A DNA stretch of 64,000 bases, taken from Amoebophrya sp. A120. Its lineage: Eukaryota > Sar > Dinophyceae > Syndiniales > Amoebophryaceae. A model generated the notes under the pieces. The model did no database searches and had not been told where the DNA came from. It saw nothing but the letters and a program-made list of their open reading frames with translations. This document shows positions 1 to 12,138 of this stretch, piece after piece (the stretch's first letter is position 1; each line of letters begins with the position of its first letter). The position numbers and the translations under genes are program-made. The stretch covers positions 15,810,142 to 15,874,141 of the forward strand of contig CAJINV010000001.1 in the NCBI GenBank assembly GCA_905178155.1, written 5' to 3'.

Positions 1-578
1 CGATGAATAGTCTGCTTCATACAATAGGTAAAATCTGATGTCTGTGTGTGATCTCAAGCTCGCTTGCGCATCGACATCGTCCGCCAGAGTAAAAATACTC
101 GTTCGAAAAGGAGGTTGCTCGGTATGGAAAACTGAATAAAACGACAAACCATAAAGGAAACGTACTACCTTTACGACCTGCGCTCCATCGGATTAACAAC
201 CTCACGCGACCTTTTGGAGACGAATATTGTTCTCGATAGAAACTGTGTATTGATAAGCCATAAAAAAACGGAATGAATTCTGATGTAGTTTTGCCATAAT
301 AATTTCACGTGAATCATGTTGCCGAACGATTCATTTATCGAATGGCAACGACCGGTCTGCTAAAAGAGATTGATAAACGAAACAGGTAGAAATTTTTACA
401 ACTTACATTTCAGCCCACCTCAGTGAGTCAGCTGATATGATAATGATTCTGTAAGGGGTTACTATTATAGTAAGCATAAGCTTATCAAACGACAGCTTTT
501 CACATAGCAATTTTAGGGGTTTTTGGTAGAGAGGTCTTCTGTCAAATGCGGGGGAGAATAAATGGTGGCGCACTGTGA
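1..578. other. 3' flank of the calcium-channel gene, no gene seen
   Basis: This AT-rich stretch lies beyond the stop codon of the channel gene. The only open frames are short and have no coding character. I see no RNA gene, repeat or terminator-like structure. Confidence 0.5.
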
Positions 579-3500
579 TCAGGACTGCTCTTTTGTGCTG
601 GGCTCCTGTTCTGGGGGGACGTACTCTGTGTCAGCCACGTAGCCCAACGCGCCGAGAATATTGGACGAAAGCTGGGCTCGCGGGTCCGCCGGGTCTTGTA
701 TGCTCATTTCAACCGTCTTGATCTCGTCCATAAGCTTCGCCCGCTCCTCGCGCGTCTCCACCACAAATAGCATAATCTGTTGTGTTTTTTTTCGAAAAAC
801 GCATTGAAACTGATCTTGTTCTTCATCTTGATTCGTAACAATGCACTCTAGTTGTACTGAACGGATAAAAAAACACTATCACCATGACAACGAAGAGCAA
901 TCGCTTTACCTGTCTAAGCGCTCCCTGCACGACACCCACGAAGGAGAGCATGCCGTCGCTGTTGGTTTTCAGCTCCAGAAACTCTTTTTCTGCGTCGGTG
1001 AGTTCAAGGTCCTTTGATCGCTCCTTCTCCTCGGCGTCCATCATTTCGTATTGCAGCTCGTCGATGAATTTCTGTGCGTTCTCCTTGTCCAGCTTCAGTT
1101 TGTAGTCCGGATCGTACCTTTTCCAGTTGTCGATCGCGAGATTCACGACTTCGTCCTCGTTCTTCTGTGTGGAATCTTCGAACCCTTCGAGAATGACCGC
1201 GACCACCAGGTTGAAGACGACAAAGGTGATCAACATGGTGTAGGTAACCCAGTAAATGTAGCTCATCGCGGGCGCGCCGCACTGGATGGGGTTGTCGATG
1301 AGGCATTTGCCGTTCAACAAATCGTATGCGTCCTCCGTGGGCACATCGAAGTCCCCCACGCACGGACTGCCGTCCCACCGTCCAAACTCGTCCGCCGTCC
1401 TGCCCAGGTCGTGCATCAACTCGTTCCAGGCCTCACCCGTCATCGCGCGAACGAGCGTCATAAAGGCGCGGTAGAAGGAGCGGAAGTTCCCGCGCTCGTC
1501 GTGGGTCGAGCCGAACTGGACTTTTCCAAACATCTGCACCCCCATCACTGCGTAAAGGAACATGAGCAGAAACAGAATGCACGCGACGTTGAAAAGTTTG
1601 GGGATGGACAGGAGAAAAGCGTTGAAAATCTTGTTCAAACCTGTAGTGTAATGATGGTTTGAATTTGTATTTGATGAAAACATTGAAACTACTAGGAGAT
1701 GAGAGTGATCCCATTTAGCAATGCCAAGAACGGCCTGATACAGTCAGAGGCGATGTTTCTCTACTTGCTTCTTCGTCCTGCTTCGTGAAGAATCCATAAA
1801 AAGTAAGTCAAGAAACACTACATAAGCAGTGTTCTAACACAGTACCTTTCGCGAACCGCAGCAACCGCAGTAATCTTGCAATCCTGAAGAGCCGGATACT
1901 GCTCATTAATGCTCCGACCTTGATCTGGAAGACGAACTCCAGAATGATGCCCAACAGCGTTGCAGACACGCAGCTGAAATCAAACACGTTCCAGCCGTCG
2001 GAAAAGTACCAGAGCCTGTAGGCGTAGATCTTCAAAATCGCCTCGACCAGGAACATGGTGGCGAAGATGTAATTTACCACATCCAACGCGATTTCGTAGG
2101 CGAGCCAGTCGAAGTCCCCGCCGGAGGGGTCGTCCGGGAAGATCTTCATGGCCATGATCACCGCATTCAACACGATGCAGATCATGATCATGCCCTCGAA
2201 GCGATCGTCGTTGACGAAGAAGAACATGTTTCTCCGGTCCTTGTCGTAGTACTCCAGGTTTTTCAAGGACAAAAACATCCTCCGGGTCGCCAAGTTCTTC
2301 TGACTGTTGATCCACTTCTGCTGTGCCGGGGTCACGAGCAGGCTGGTGCCCGGGTTCACCTGGGCCTTCTTCATTTCGGCAAAGTTGTCCACGATCACAC
2401 CCACACACAGGTTCAGAATCAGGAAACAACCGACCAACATGAAGAAGACGAAGAACAGACCTGTGGTAGAAGAGAATTGTTACGGTAGATGTAGAACTAG
2501 AAGTAGCAACTCCATATTATCTACTGTTGCCATGCGATCGCTAGAGCGACACCAAAATTTTGCATACCCCATGATCAAAATGAAAATGACTGAAAAAGAA
2601 ACAAAAAGTATCTAATACTCCATATTTCCACTGCGTCTCGCTCCGGTTCTCGGTGAATTCCCCGTGCATCTACTGCAGCGTACATGACGTCAACCCATCC
2701 TTCTGTTGTACTGATCTCGAGCAAGGTAATCATGGCGAAGCCAATGTTGTCGAAGCTCTGTGATATGCTGGGAATCCACTTGTATTCCGCACCCGCTTGC
2801 GTGGACCCTTCCTCGATACAGAGGGCTGCATCTTCCGTCATGGCCTCGCAGTTGTCCTCGCAGGAGCAGGCTGCAGCGCACTCCGCGCGGCACGTTACGC
2901 ACTCGGGGCTGCTGGAGTCGTAGGGATCGGTGCAACTGTCTGCGCAGCTCCCAATCAGCTTCACATCCTCACAAAAATCGATGCACTGCTGCGAAATACT
3001 TGTGTCCGGGCAGTATCTGAAAGTTCGTTTCAAATTCATCAATTTTTTGGAAATGCGTAAGTGTAGGATAAAATGACAATCTTCAAACAACCTGATTGCG
3101 ATCACAAACCACGTTTTTCACCCAAGACCTCCTCGCTAGTTTTATTCCGACAAGAAGTTTATTGCTCTTGGGACGGGATGCGAAGATTTACTTCTCAGGT
3201 TTAATATTTCTACTGCGCGTGGTTGAATAAAGCAGAAGAATCTTTTACCTGTCTTTGCACTTGGTGCACTGCATGAGATTGTACTCCAGTGCTGACCTCC
3301 AGGAGTTTGGCATGGGGTGCGTCGCGTCAAACTCCGGCTTCACAATCGGCGCCGCGGCGGTAGAGCCGACCCCCGGAATGTTACACCTGTTGGGCAAGTC
3401 GCTGGTTGTCACGCCGTTCTCCTCCTTCGTCGGCTTGACCAGTGCTGGGTAGTTTCCGCAGACGCCATCTCCCGTCTCATCCAAAGGGCATTTCGCGATG

Positions 3501-6500
3501 CAGATGGGGTGGTCCGGTCGCATGCGCTTGTAGGCGGGACTTCCCGTTGGGCAGGTTCCGCCGAGCTGGCCAGCTGAGCCAGCTTTTATGAGTCGAACGC
3601 CCTGGGAGCATTGCTCTGCCGTGCTGCAATCGTATTCGCACATCTGGGCCGTTGGCACGTGACCTCCGGCCTCGTAGACGTCTCTACGCGCGTCGAGGAC
3701 GTTGAAGCTGTAGTAGCGATGATTTGGCGAAGTTTGATTATCTGCTCTTGATGTCGCATTGGTGTTGCGTTGGGCTTAAGGTTTGTCAAAACATCACATC
3801 CACTTTCAGTCTCATTTTTATCAAAGAAATCATGAAAATGTGTCAGAGCAAGTGAATAAACTTAAAGTTCTATACTCGCCACTCGCCAGGGACGTTCCGG
3901 TGCACATGGAGAAGGCGCCCTTCAAGTAGTTCAACGCCACGAGACCGACGATCAGGAAGAACAGCATCATGAGCACCATCAAGGTTCGGAGCTGTGGCAA
4001 GGAGGCGAAGATCGTGTTCACCACGAGCTTCAAATTCGGGTTTCGCGCGATCACGCGTAGGGGACGGAGGGCGCGGAGAATACGTAGGGTTTTCAGAAAC
4101 GAGATGTCCCCGCCGGCGCCGCTCCCCGCCCCGGTCTCGGCGATGATCCAGAAGATCAAATCGATTACGGACACCCACACCACTGCACCATCGAGGATGT
4201 TCCAGCCGTTGCTCCAATAATTTCGCACGCCCATGGCCACGTGCTTCATGGTCATTTCCGCGAAGAAGATCACGGTAAAGTAGACATTGAGGTAGGTGAG
4301 TCCGAGCTGCATGGGGTGGTCAGGGTAGAGCACTGGGTCGTCGAAAGCCATGCAGAGGGAGGACACAATGATCATGACGAGAATGAAGTTTTCGAACCAG
4401 TTGTGCTGGCAAATCAAGATGCAGTTCCTAACAAACGCGCCGGTGTTCGGGGTAATGTCCTTGTAGACACCCTTACCACGGTCGACTTGTCGTCTGCCTT
4501 TACCTCGTCTCTTGATTGGACGGCCCTGTGTGGTGGATTTAGCTTTAGATAGACTTTGATTCTAATTTTGAAACAAATGGAATCAAACTGCAAACGTATC
4601 TCCGCCTCGTCTCAACGTCTGGCACTAAGTATGCAAAATCGCCCCCCGCACGAGGCGTAGCTGGACAGCAGCATCCGCAGAGAGACATCAGACATTATCA
4701 GACTAAGATCGCACAAGATACCTGTGAGTCGACGCCACTGGTAACGCCCGAGAAGGGTGATAGCCCCTCGGGCTGGGCAGCGTTTTCGGCACCAGCGTCG
4801 GGAGTTGCTGTGTCGGCCGGCTTCTCGTTGTCCGTAGGAGAACCTCCTTTGTTCATGTAGACCGTGTCCACTTTCGTAATGCCCCGCTTTTTCTCGCCTC
4901 GCTCGATGTACGCCCCGACGAAGCCGCCGATCTTTTCATTGCTCTTGCTATTCGTCTCCATTTCGTCGCCCTCGACGATGCTGCCGCCACCCGGGGATTG
5001 TGGTCGGTCGTCGTTTACGTCGCCGTTTTCGCCTTCGCCGTTTTCCCCCTCTTCCTCGTCCTCCAGGTAGGCGTCGCCAAGCAGTTCCCGCTCCCGTCGG
5101 GCGTCCTCAGCTTCCCTGATCGCGTCAGACGCGTCTTGAAAATTCGCCATCAAGATCGCCAAAAACAGGTTGAAAATGATGCACATACCCAGAACCACCA
5201 TCGCGAAGAAAAAGAGGAAGTAGGCAAACCTGAGAGGTTGAGTCAGTTTTAATGATTCGAGATTCTTTTATCCACAGCGCTAGCGATTGTGTCCATGCAA
5301 TTGCATCATGACAGCAAGCAAAAACAACGCGACCCCATGAAGACATCGGCATCTACCACAAGCACAACCTCAAGTATCAAACAAAACGAAAAATGGTACC
5401 CGGCTCCGCGCATGCCGTCGTACATCACTGCGTTCCAGTTCTCACCGGTGAGGCATTGGAAAACGGTTACGATGGACCACAGGAAGTAGTCGAAGTGCGC
5501 TCTTCTGACACAACTGAAATCTGCGTCGCCCTTACCACCGGGGCAGGGCTTGTCCTCGGCGACCGGTTCGTCGGTGTCTGGGTCGAACTTGAACTTGTTC
5601 GCGAAAATCAAGCTGCCCATCAGGGCGAAGACGAACATCATCAGGACCAGCAGGATCGTGAAGTTGCCCATCGACATCACTGTGTGAATCACCGCTTGCA
5701 GCAACAAGCGGAAAGACGACCACTTCTTCGCCAACTTGATGATACGCAGCAATCGCAACGACTTCAGCGCACCGCCACCCTGGGCGCCGCCGGAAAGCTT
5801 CTCCGCGAGCTCGATCAGAGAGACCACGACGATGACACCATCGAGGAGGTGCCACCTCTCCTTCAGGTAGTTCCAGGGACCGATCGCGAGCAGGACGATG
5901 CACATCTCAATCCCGAAGATAATAGAGAAGACCGTGTCCATTATGTCCAGCACGCCGTCTGATGTGAGTTGAGTTGTAGTGTTTCATCAAGCGATTTCTT
6001 TGCTGAACAATCTGGAACAAGTACATGAGTCTGTATTTGGAACAGTACTCACTATGTATGTCCTCATTGTAATTGTAAATGGTTGACGCGTCCCCATGAA
6101 GATAATGTGAAAGAATAAGAAAAGTAATCTTGATGAAGCAGAAGCAAAAAAATCTGTACTCAGTGGTGGTTTTATCGGCGGATAGCTGTCCATCATCATG
6201 ATGATGATGTTCAGGATGATACAGGCCATGATAAAGTTCTGGAACTGCCAAGTCGACGCCAGATCGAAGAAGAACTGCGACTTCTTTTCGTCCTCGTAAA
6301 TCAGCAGCGCGCTGCTCCTTATTCGTCTCTTCTGCCGCGCCGGTCTTTCCCCCGTATTCGGGTCGACGGCCTGGTCTTCGGGGGCAACCTTCCCATCCGC
6401 AGCAGTGGCGGCGGCGGCAGAGTCTTCGCCACCCTGGTCATCCTCGTCGTTACCGAGCGCCGCTTCCATCTGCTCATCCAGATCGTCGTCTAGCTGGGCT

Positions 6501-9225
6501 TCGCTACTGAGTTCCTGGAACGCGTCCCACACGACGGCAAGAGCGACGTTGAGCAGGAAAAAGGAACCGGTGATCTGGGGTTGTGTTTTGTTTAACGGGT
6601 TGGTTCTTGTCTGAATATCAAACTTTCGAACTATGTATCGTGCTTGGGACCAATCTTCTGAATAGAAATTCAACAAACGATGAAAACACCGAACTGAACT
6701 AGTACATCAGAAAGACTCTTGCAGCTAACGATTCAACATGAATTCGTGTACAACAGCTTACCACAAGGAACAGGAAGTAGATGAAGGCGAAGTCGTTGCT
6801 GTGTGCGTCCTGGCCCATGTACATGATGTCTGTCCACCCTTCCAGCGTGATGCACTGGAATATGACGATCACGGAGTTCAGAAAGTTGTTGAAGTTCGTG
6901 ATGCCGTAGCCGAAATTGCCGTCGTTGGACTTTTTGTAGTCGTCCGACTCGAGAAGGGAGTTCTGGCACCACTTCCCGAATTTTGCGGCGTCGTACTTGT
7001 CCTTAAAGGTCTTTTGGATGCCCTGTTTTGTGATGACCGAGCCAGGGTATGATGGCTGAAAATCCTCCTCCAAGTCGAATACGGAGCTCGACCCGCAAAC
7101 CTTCTCGCCGAAGTAGCTGTAGTACACCGTGTCTTCGCACATGTACCGGCCCCCGCAGGGTCGGCCCAGCGGGCCGTCGTCGTTCGTGGCTAATGGCCAC
7201 TTCCAACGCCCCGGCTCATTGGTAGGGTCGTCGAAGGGGCAACCGGCTTCGGGCTGCGTTATCCAGACTACGTCCGCGGCGGTACGGCAGCGCCGTTCAA
7301 ACACGCCCATCCACAGATTGAGTCCGAGGATACCTGGATTGTTGTAAATGGGGAGATCGTGATGTGTTCCATGACTACAACATCAGGCAATAGTTTTCGT
7401 TTTGCTCTTTTCATAATTTTTATGTTTTCTGTTGTGCACAGTATCGGATAAAGAAAAAGTTAAAGTGACATAAAGAAAAACCGTAAGTACCAAATATGAC
7501 GAGCAGGAAGAGCGTCATGGAGAGCACGGATCCGAGCCTGGGAATCGACTGCAGCACTGTGTTCACTAGCACTTTGAGTTCTGGCAACGTGGTCAGCGAT
7601 CGCAGCGGACGCATCACGCGAAACACGCGGAGCATCTTGATGGTTGAACCCGCGTTCGACTCTCCATCATCGCCTCCCGTGGTTTCGAGCACGAAGGTGA
7701 TGATACCTGAAAGTTTAGTTTTCAGTGAGCGTGACTGAGGGTCCTGACGCTGACAGATAGTGACGATACAAATCATCCACAGATAGCACGGCTAACTCTT
7801 TTTTGGATTGCGAGGTCCAAAATATTGACACGATCTTCGGGACCTCCGGAACGAACCGGACGATCGACGCGCCACTGCTAAAAACAGGCTGTCTGCACCA
7901 CTGAAGAAGATAGACGACAACAACTACAAATGATCGTGCAATAACGCACTATACCTGTCAAAACGACAATGAAATCGAGCCAGTTCCAACTGTCCCTGAG
8001 GTAGGTCTTCTTCCCCTGAATAAGCCCGTAAGAGATGATTTTCAGCCCGCATTCCAGAATGAAGATGCACAAGAAGACCGGATCGGCGATGTCAATCAAC
8101 TTGTTCAAACTGTCCTCGTCCCGCCCGCAGCCGTAGGTCGTTGGGTCCTTGACGCATTCCTTATGACTCATCGGCTTGTTGTGCACTTCTCGGTGTCTGT
8201 AGGCGGCCATTGCCGCGGAGTTGAGGAGAATTAAGGCGAGAATGACTTTGTCAAAAATCGGCGTCTCCACGGTGTACAGACACCTTTGGCGAAAGCTCCC
8301 CTGGAGGTGAAACACGTTCAAACTCCACTCGATGAGGTCGTCTCCGTACTTCTTTTTCCGCGTGAAGTTCATGGCTATCGACTTCCTGCTCGATTCCGCG
8401 AAACTCCGCATCTGGTCGCTCGCCGCAGAGGACACGCTCTTTCTTCTGGGAGGTATACTCGGGGAGTCGCCGCCTACCCCGTCCGGGGAAAGAGGCGGCG
8501 GCTTTGGACTTTCGTCCGCATTCTCGATGGACGGGGAGGGAAGGGTGAGCTCCACCTCCTCCGCATACGAATTTATCGGGTTGCCGAGGGCGTCATCCTG
8601 TACCTGTGGGAGTTTTTTGACGACGGAGGTTCAACAAGACACGATTTCCTGCGACGTTTTATCGTACTAATAAACCATTCAGTCACATATCTATCTGGTG
8701 GAACTTGCTAGTCTAGTGCTACTACTAGCTACACGCGAGGACAGAAAAAATATGCATCCAAACAGCTGGACGCGTACGCAGAAAGTAGATTAAGATTTAC
8801 GTAAAAATAGGTTCAATTACCTCTTCCTCCTCTTCCGCCGCAGTGTGCACGCCTTCGCGAAGCAGCTGCATCCTTATTCTGTTTCTTGATCTCTTTTTCC
8901 GCCCTGCTGCAAACTCCTCCTCGTCTCCTGAGGAAGACACTTCGCGATCCACTTCTTGTGTGCCAGCGCCTCGCTCACTTCTAGTAAGCGCAGCAGCGGC
9001 ATCTTCGCCGTCAACTACAAGCTGTCCTCGTGCTCTCCAGTTACTGGAAGACGAGGATGCGGACGGACTCGTGCCCGTTCTTAACACCGCCGGAGCAAAT
9101 GGATGCTCCTGCTGCAGCTCCGATGATCTACTAGAAGACGACGAGCCGGCGCTGTCATCTTGATGCCCCTCCTCTGTTGCCGGGCGGCCGTTGCGTGAAC
9201 TACTTGACGACGGAAGATCGGTCAT
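579..9225 (-). CDS. Four-domain voltage-gated calcium channel alpha-1 subunit (Cav-like), 13 exons
   Basis: Pore-forming voltage-gated channel of the Cav/Nav superfamily in a surface or ciliary membrane. Exons read on minus: 9225-8821, 8603-7955, 7706-7491, 7333-6762, 6574-6160, 5958-5400, 5229-4722, 4525-3883, 3741-3249, 3016-2619, 2460-1846, 1640-910, 776-579. All phases agree and give about 2133 aa. Four repeats of six membrane segments are visible. The S4 sensors are arginine-rich, for example MLRVFRVMRPLRSL in domain I and LKTLRILRALRPLRVIAR in domain III. The selectivity-filter sites read TLEGW, TGENW, TTEGW and TGEAW (near residues 590, 920, 1590, 1890), an EEEE ring diagnostic of calcium channels rather than the sodium DEKA ring. 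Domain III carries a long cysteine-rich extracellular loop. The II-III linker is acidic and disordered. The start is the first in-frame ATG after a stop. The domain III loop junction (3883/3741) is the least certain. Confidence 0.93.
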
Positions 9226-10038
9226 CGGAATTGACTCATGGTGTTTTCCAGCTCTGAAGGTTGATGGTGGCGTTGCATTGCGGAACAAGAACTGGGCAGT
9301 AATTTATTCCAGCCGGGGAAAGTGGCGGAAGTTATTTGCGAGGCCGTGAGGCTGGTGCCGTCGATCTTGTTGGGATGATATTGAAGCAGTGGTCCGATAG
9401 TAATGTTAATTGCTAGGCTGCGGTTGGTATTTCAAAAAATCTCCGCCGTCAGGTCGTGGGGGTCGCAGACTGTCTGATGTAGTTCTTCGTGCCGGGACGA
9501 GCGGAAACGGGGGTTCTTGTCCGCGACTACTTGTGTATCAAATCGTCGTAGCAAAAAAAAGTTCGTAAAAAAACACTACTCAGAATCCACTTCACCAACA
9601 TCTTGCCCGCCTATGAGTATTTGTTGTTGTTCCAGGACCAGATTGATGGTGTTCAGTTGCACTTGCACCTACTGTGCCAAAGAAAGTTGAGTGTGTACTG
9701 TAGAGGGGAAGGAGGAATAGAGTTGGGTAATTTGTCCTGGATGCAAGGAGATTGAAATGAAGTCACAGCGAGCGTAGAAGCAGTGCCCGGAACGAATAGC
9801 TTCGAATGCTTCTACGAACGAGCAACGATAGTGCGGGTACTCGACATCAAGACTCGTGGTCTCTCGATGACTTTTTCTTTTGGCTCGGGACGAACGAGGA
9901 ATCCGAGTCACAATGTGAACGCATAGCCTTTTTTTTCTCTCACGAGCTGTTCCACGTTTCGAATTCGAATCCAAATTGCACGAATGGCCACCGACCCAAT
10001 TACGACCGAAATATTGTTCTATTTCATCGAGGACAGAG
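9226..10038. other. Upstream region of the calcium-channel gene
   Basis: Presumed 5' flank or promoter side of the channel gene. Only short open frames without coding character are present. No promoter motif can be named with confidence; promoter elements of dinoflagellate-type genomes are poorly defined. Confidence 0.4.
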
Positions 10039-11077
10039 AGTTGTAACGTGTTTATTTCATCGAGGACGATTTTGTATTGTATTTGATCCGCTCTTGTTTC
10101 AAACAGATGCGGCGCCCGCTCTTTAGCCCTGCTATACTTGCAGCAACCCGCCGGACAGCGAGGCTGTGGAGGCCCGGCGAAGCGTAACCCTCCTACGCAG
10201 TCGCCACATCAAGTGGCGAGAGCTGGAGGAGAACAGCGCGCTGGAGGTTTGTGGCCTTGGCAGACCGGCTCTTGCGCTCGTTCCGTATAGTAGCACCAAT
10301 CAGAGGGCGCACACCAGGTGGGCAACACAGATTGATTATACTACGGCGAAAGGATCCCGATTCGCGCTACCTGGGCGCGTCCTTTAATTGTCGTCTGACT
10401 CTAGGCCGGGCACTATCTGCGCGGGAAGGGCGCGGCCCTTCTCCGCCATGGGCGGCGCGCGGGTGCAGACAGTTTGCCCGCCAACGGCGCAACCGCAAGG
10501 GGCGCAGAGCCCTGCTGTGCGCCCTTCGTCAAGAAGAGCGGCGCCGGCCCCGCCAGGGGGCTGGGGGTGCCCGCCAATGCTTTCCCGAATAGCGCAGGCC
10601 CCACCGCTTCCTTCCATCCCCGGGAAGTGCCGCAAGCTGCTGCGCGCGCCGAGAGGGGCACACCATGCCGGGCCTCTTTGCACACGACGCGGCAACACAC
10701 CCGAGGGCCTTCCTCGGAGTGGTCGGGCAGGGTGTGGCGCTAGGCTGTTCAGGTTAAGCCGGCCGAAGCCCCACCACCATCTCACCCAAAAGAGACGGCG
10801 AGGCGCCTCGCCTGCTCACCAGGAGCCTGCAAGGCTCGCCCGCTTCCAGAGCGGGGCTCTTCTTCAAGAAGAGAACACCCACCAGGGGTAGGGGGATCGC
10901 GCGCAGGATTGCGGGCGCCGCCCTTCTTCACTCGCCAGGAGCAGCGGCGCATTGCCGCTTAGTTTGCGCGATTCGATGCGTCTACTTCTAGTAGCGCATC
11001 TGGGCACAAGGCCCCTGTCACGACTTCCCTTCCCACCAGGGGCGGGCAGTTGTAACGTGTTTATTTCATCGAGGACG
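10039..11077. repeat. GC-rich block of about 1 kb flanked by identical 30-bp direct repeats
   Basis: The 30-bp sequence at 10039-10068 (beginning agttgtaacgtgtttatttc) recurs identically at 11048-11077. A third partial copy of its last half (atttcatcgaggac) lies at 10021-10034. Between the repeats is a GC-rich, proline/arginine-type sequence unlike the AT-richer flanks. It has short inverted ends (cagatgcg near 10103 and cgcatctg near 11000). No transposase or reverse transcriptase can be read in any frame. This could be a non-autonomous mobile element with a long target duplication, or a segment bounded by recombination repeats. Confidence 0.6.
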
Positions 11078-12138
11078 GTTAACGAACTGCTTTTGCACCA
11101 GGCGTATGTAGTACGAATAGTAGCTATTAAGGTGGAAAAACCGATGGTGATAGACCGACTCAAGTGATGCACACGTTGAGGTTGCACGGAGTAGATAAGC
11201 TTCTCATCTATTGGGTCTTGTATTAGCAGCTCTCCCACCAGATGCTGTAAGCGCTGCGAAACGAAAAATACTGGTACGAATACATCGTCCCCTTTATCAT
11301 CATCAACATTCTCATCAAGAACTCTAAAAACCTCCACAAAGAGCGAAACATCGTATTCATTTTTGTCCTTATCTTCTTGAAGCACATTATACTAGGTTCT
11401 TGCACTGAAAGATGAAAGGTAAAATCAGATAAAAAAGAACTACTCTACGGCACGGTAAAGTAATCGACTACATTTGGAGTTGAAATTCATTAGCGATTCC
11501 AAAGCTCTGGAAATTCATCTGTGAGGCAGTTGAAACACATAAAACAAAAAGCAAAGTTTTAGTAATACTCTCGCGTATCAACTGAAACGGTAACTGACCA
11601 AACCAACAGCTCAACGCTCGACATACCTCCGGTATGCGAGTTGTATCCATCATTTCCCCGATACAAAATGATACAGTATAGATACACAACAAAAGAAGCT
11701 CGTTGTCGAGATCTCCTTGTAGAAAGGTAAAACTCAAACTGGTTGCTGTCAGCAGTTGCTAGCAGCTATAAAAGTTCATTCGAAACGGAAACGAGAGTTC
11801 CGGTTCGCGTTGTTCTGTCAAAGGACAACAAAGAATTGCATTTTCTGAAACACTTGTAACACTATCGTATGAAAGAAAGAGCTGAAACAAGACTGAGTGG
11901 ACAAAAGCACAAAAAGTAAAAAAGTTCAAGTTCATTACTACCGCTTAGACTACTAGTAAAAGCGGTGGCAGTATTGCAAACAGCTCCTACTGAAGCCAAT
12001 CTTCATGTCTGTCGAGAATAAAGCATATTAGGCGCAGTTCAAGTTGTAAAAAGATTTTATTCTCGATCTTGATATCTGTCATTAGATCTTGTGAAACACC
12101 TTATTTCTTTAATCAAACAAAACTTCAATTCAGGCTTA
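11078..12138. other. Gene-free interval
   Basis: AT-rich sequence between the GC-rich block and the 3' end of the BTB gene. Open frames are short and biased in no clear way. I see no RNA gene or repeat in it. Confidence 0.45.

Noticed and set aside
884-1662. Plus-strand ORFs overlapping the calcium channel
   Set aside because: They mirror a minus-strand frame with clear channel motifs and phase-consistent exons.
10166-10891. Overlapping Arg/Pro-rich ORFs on both strands in the GC-rich block
   Set aside because: Low stop frequency from GC content explains them; no domain, and both strands look alike.
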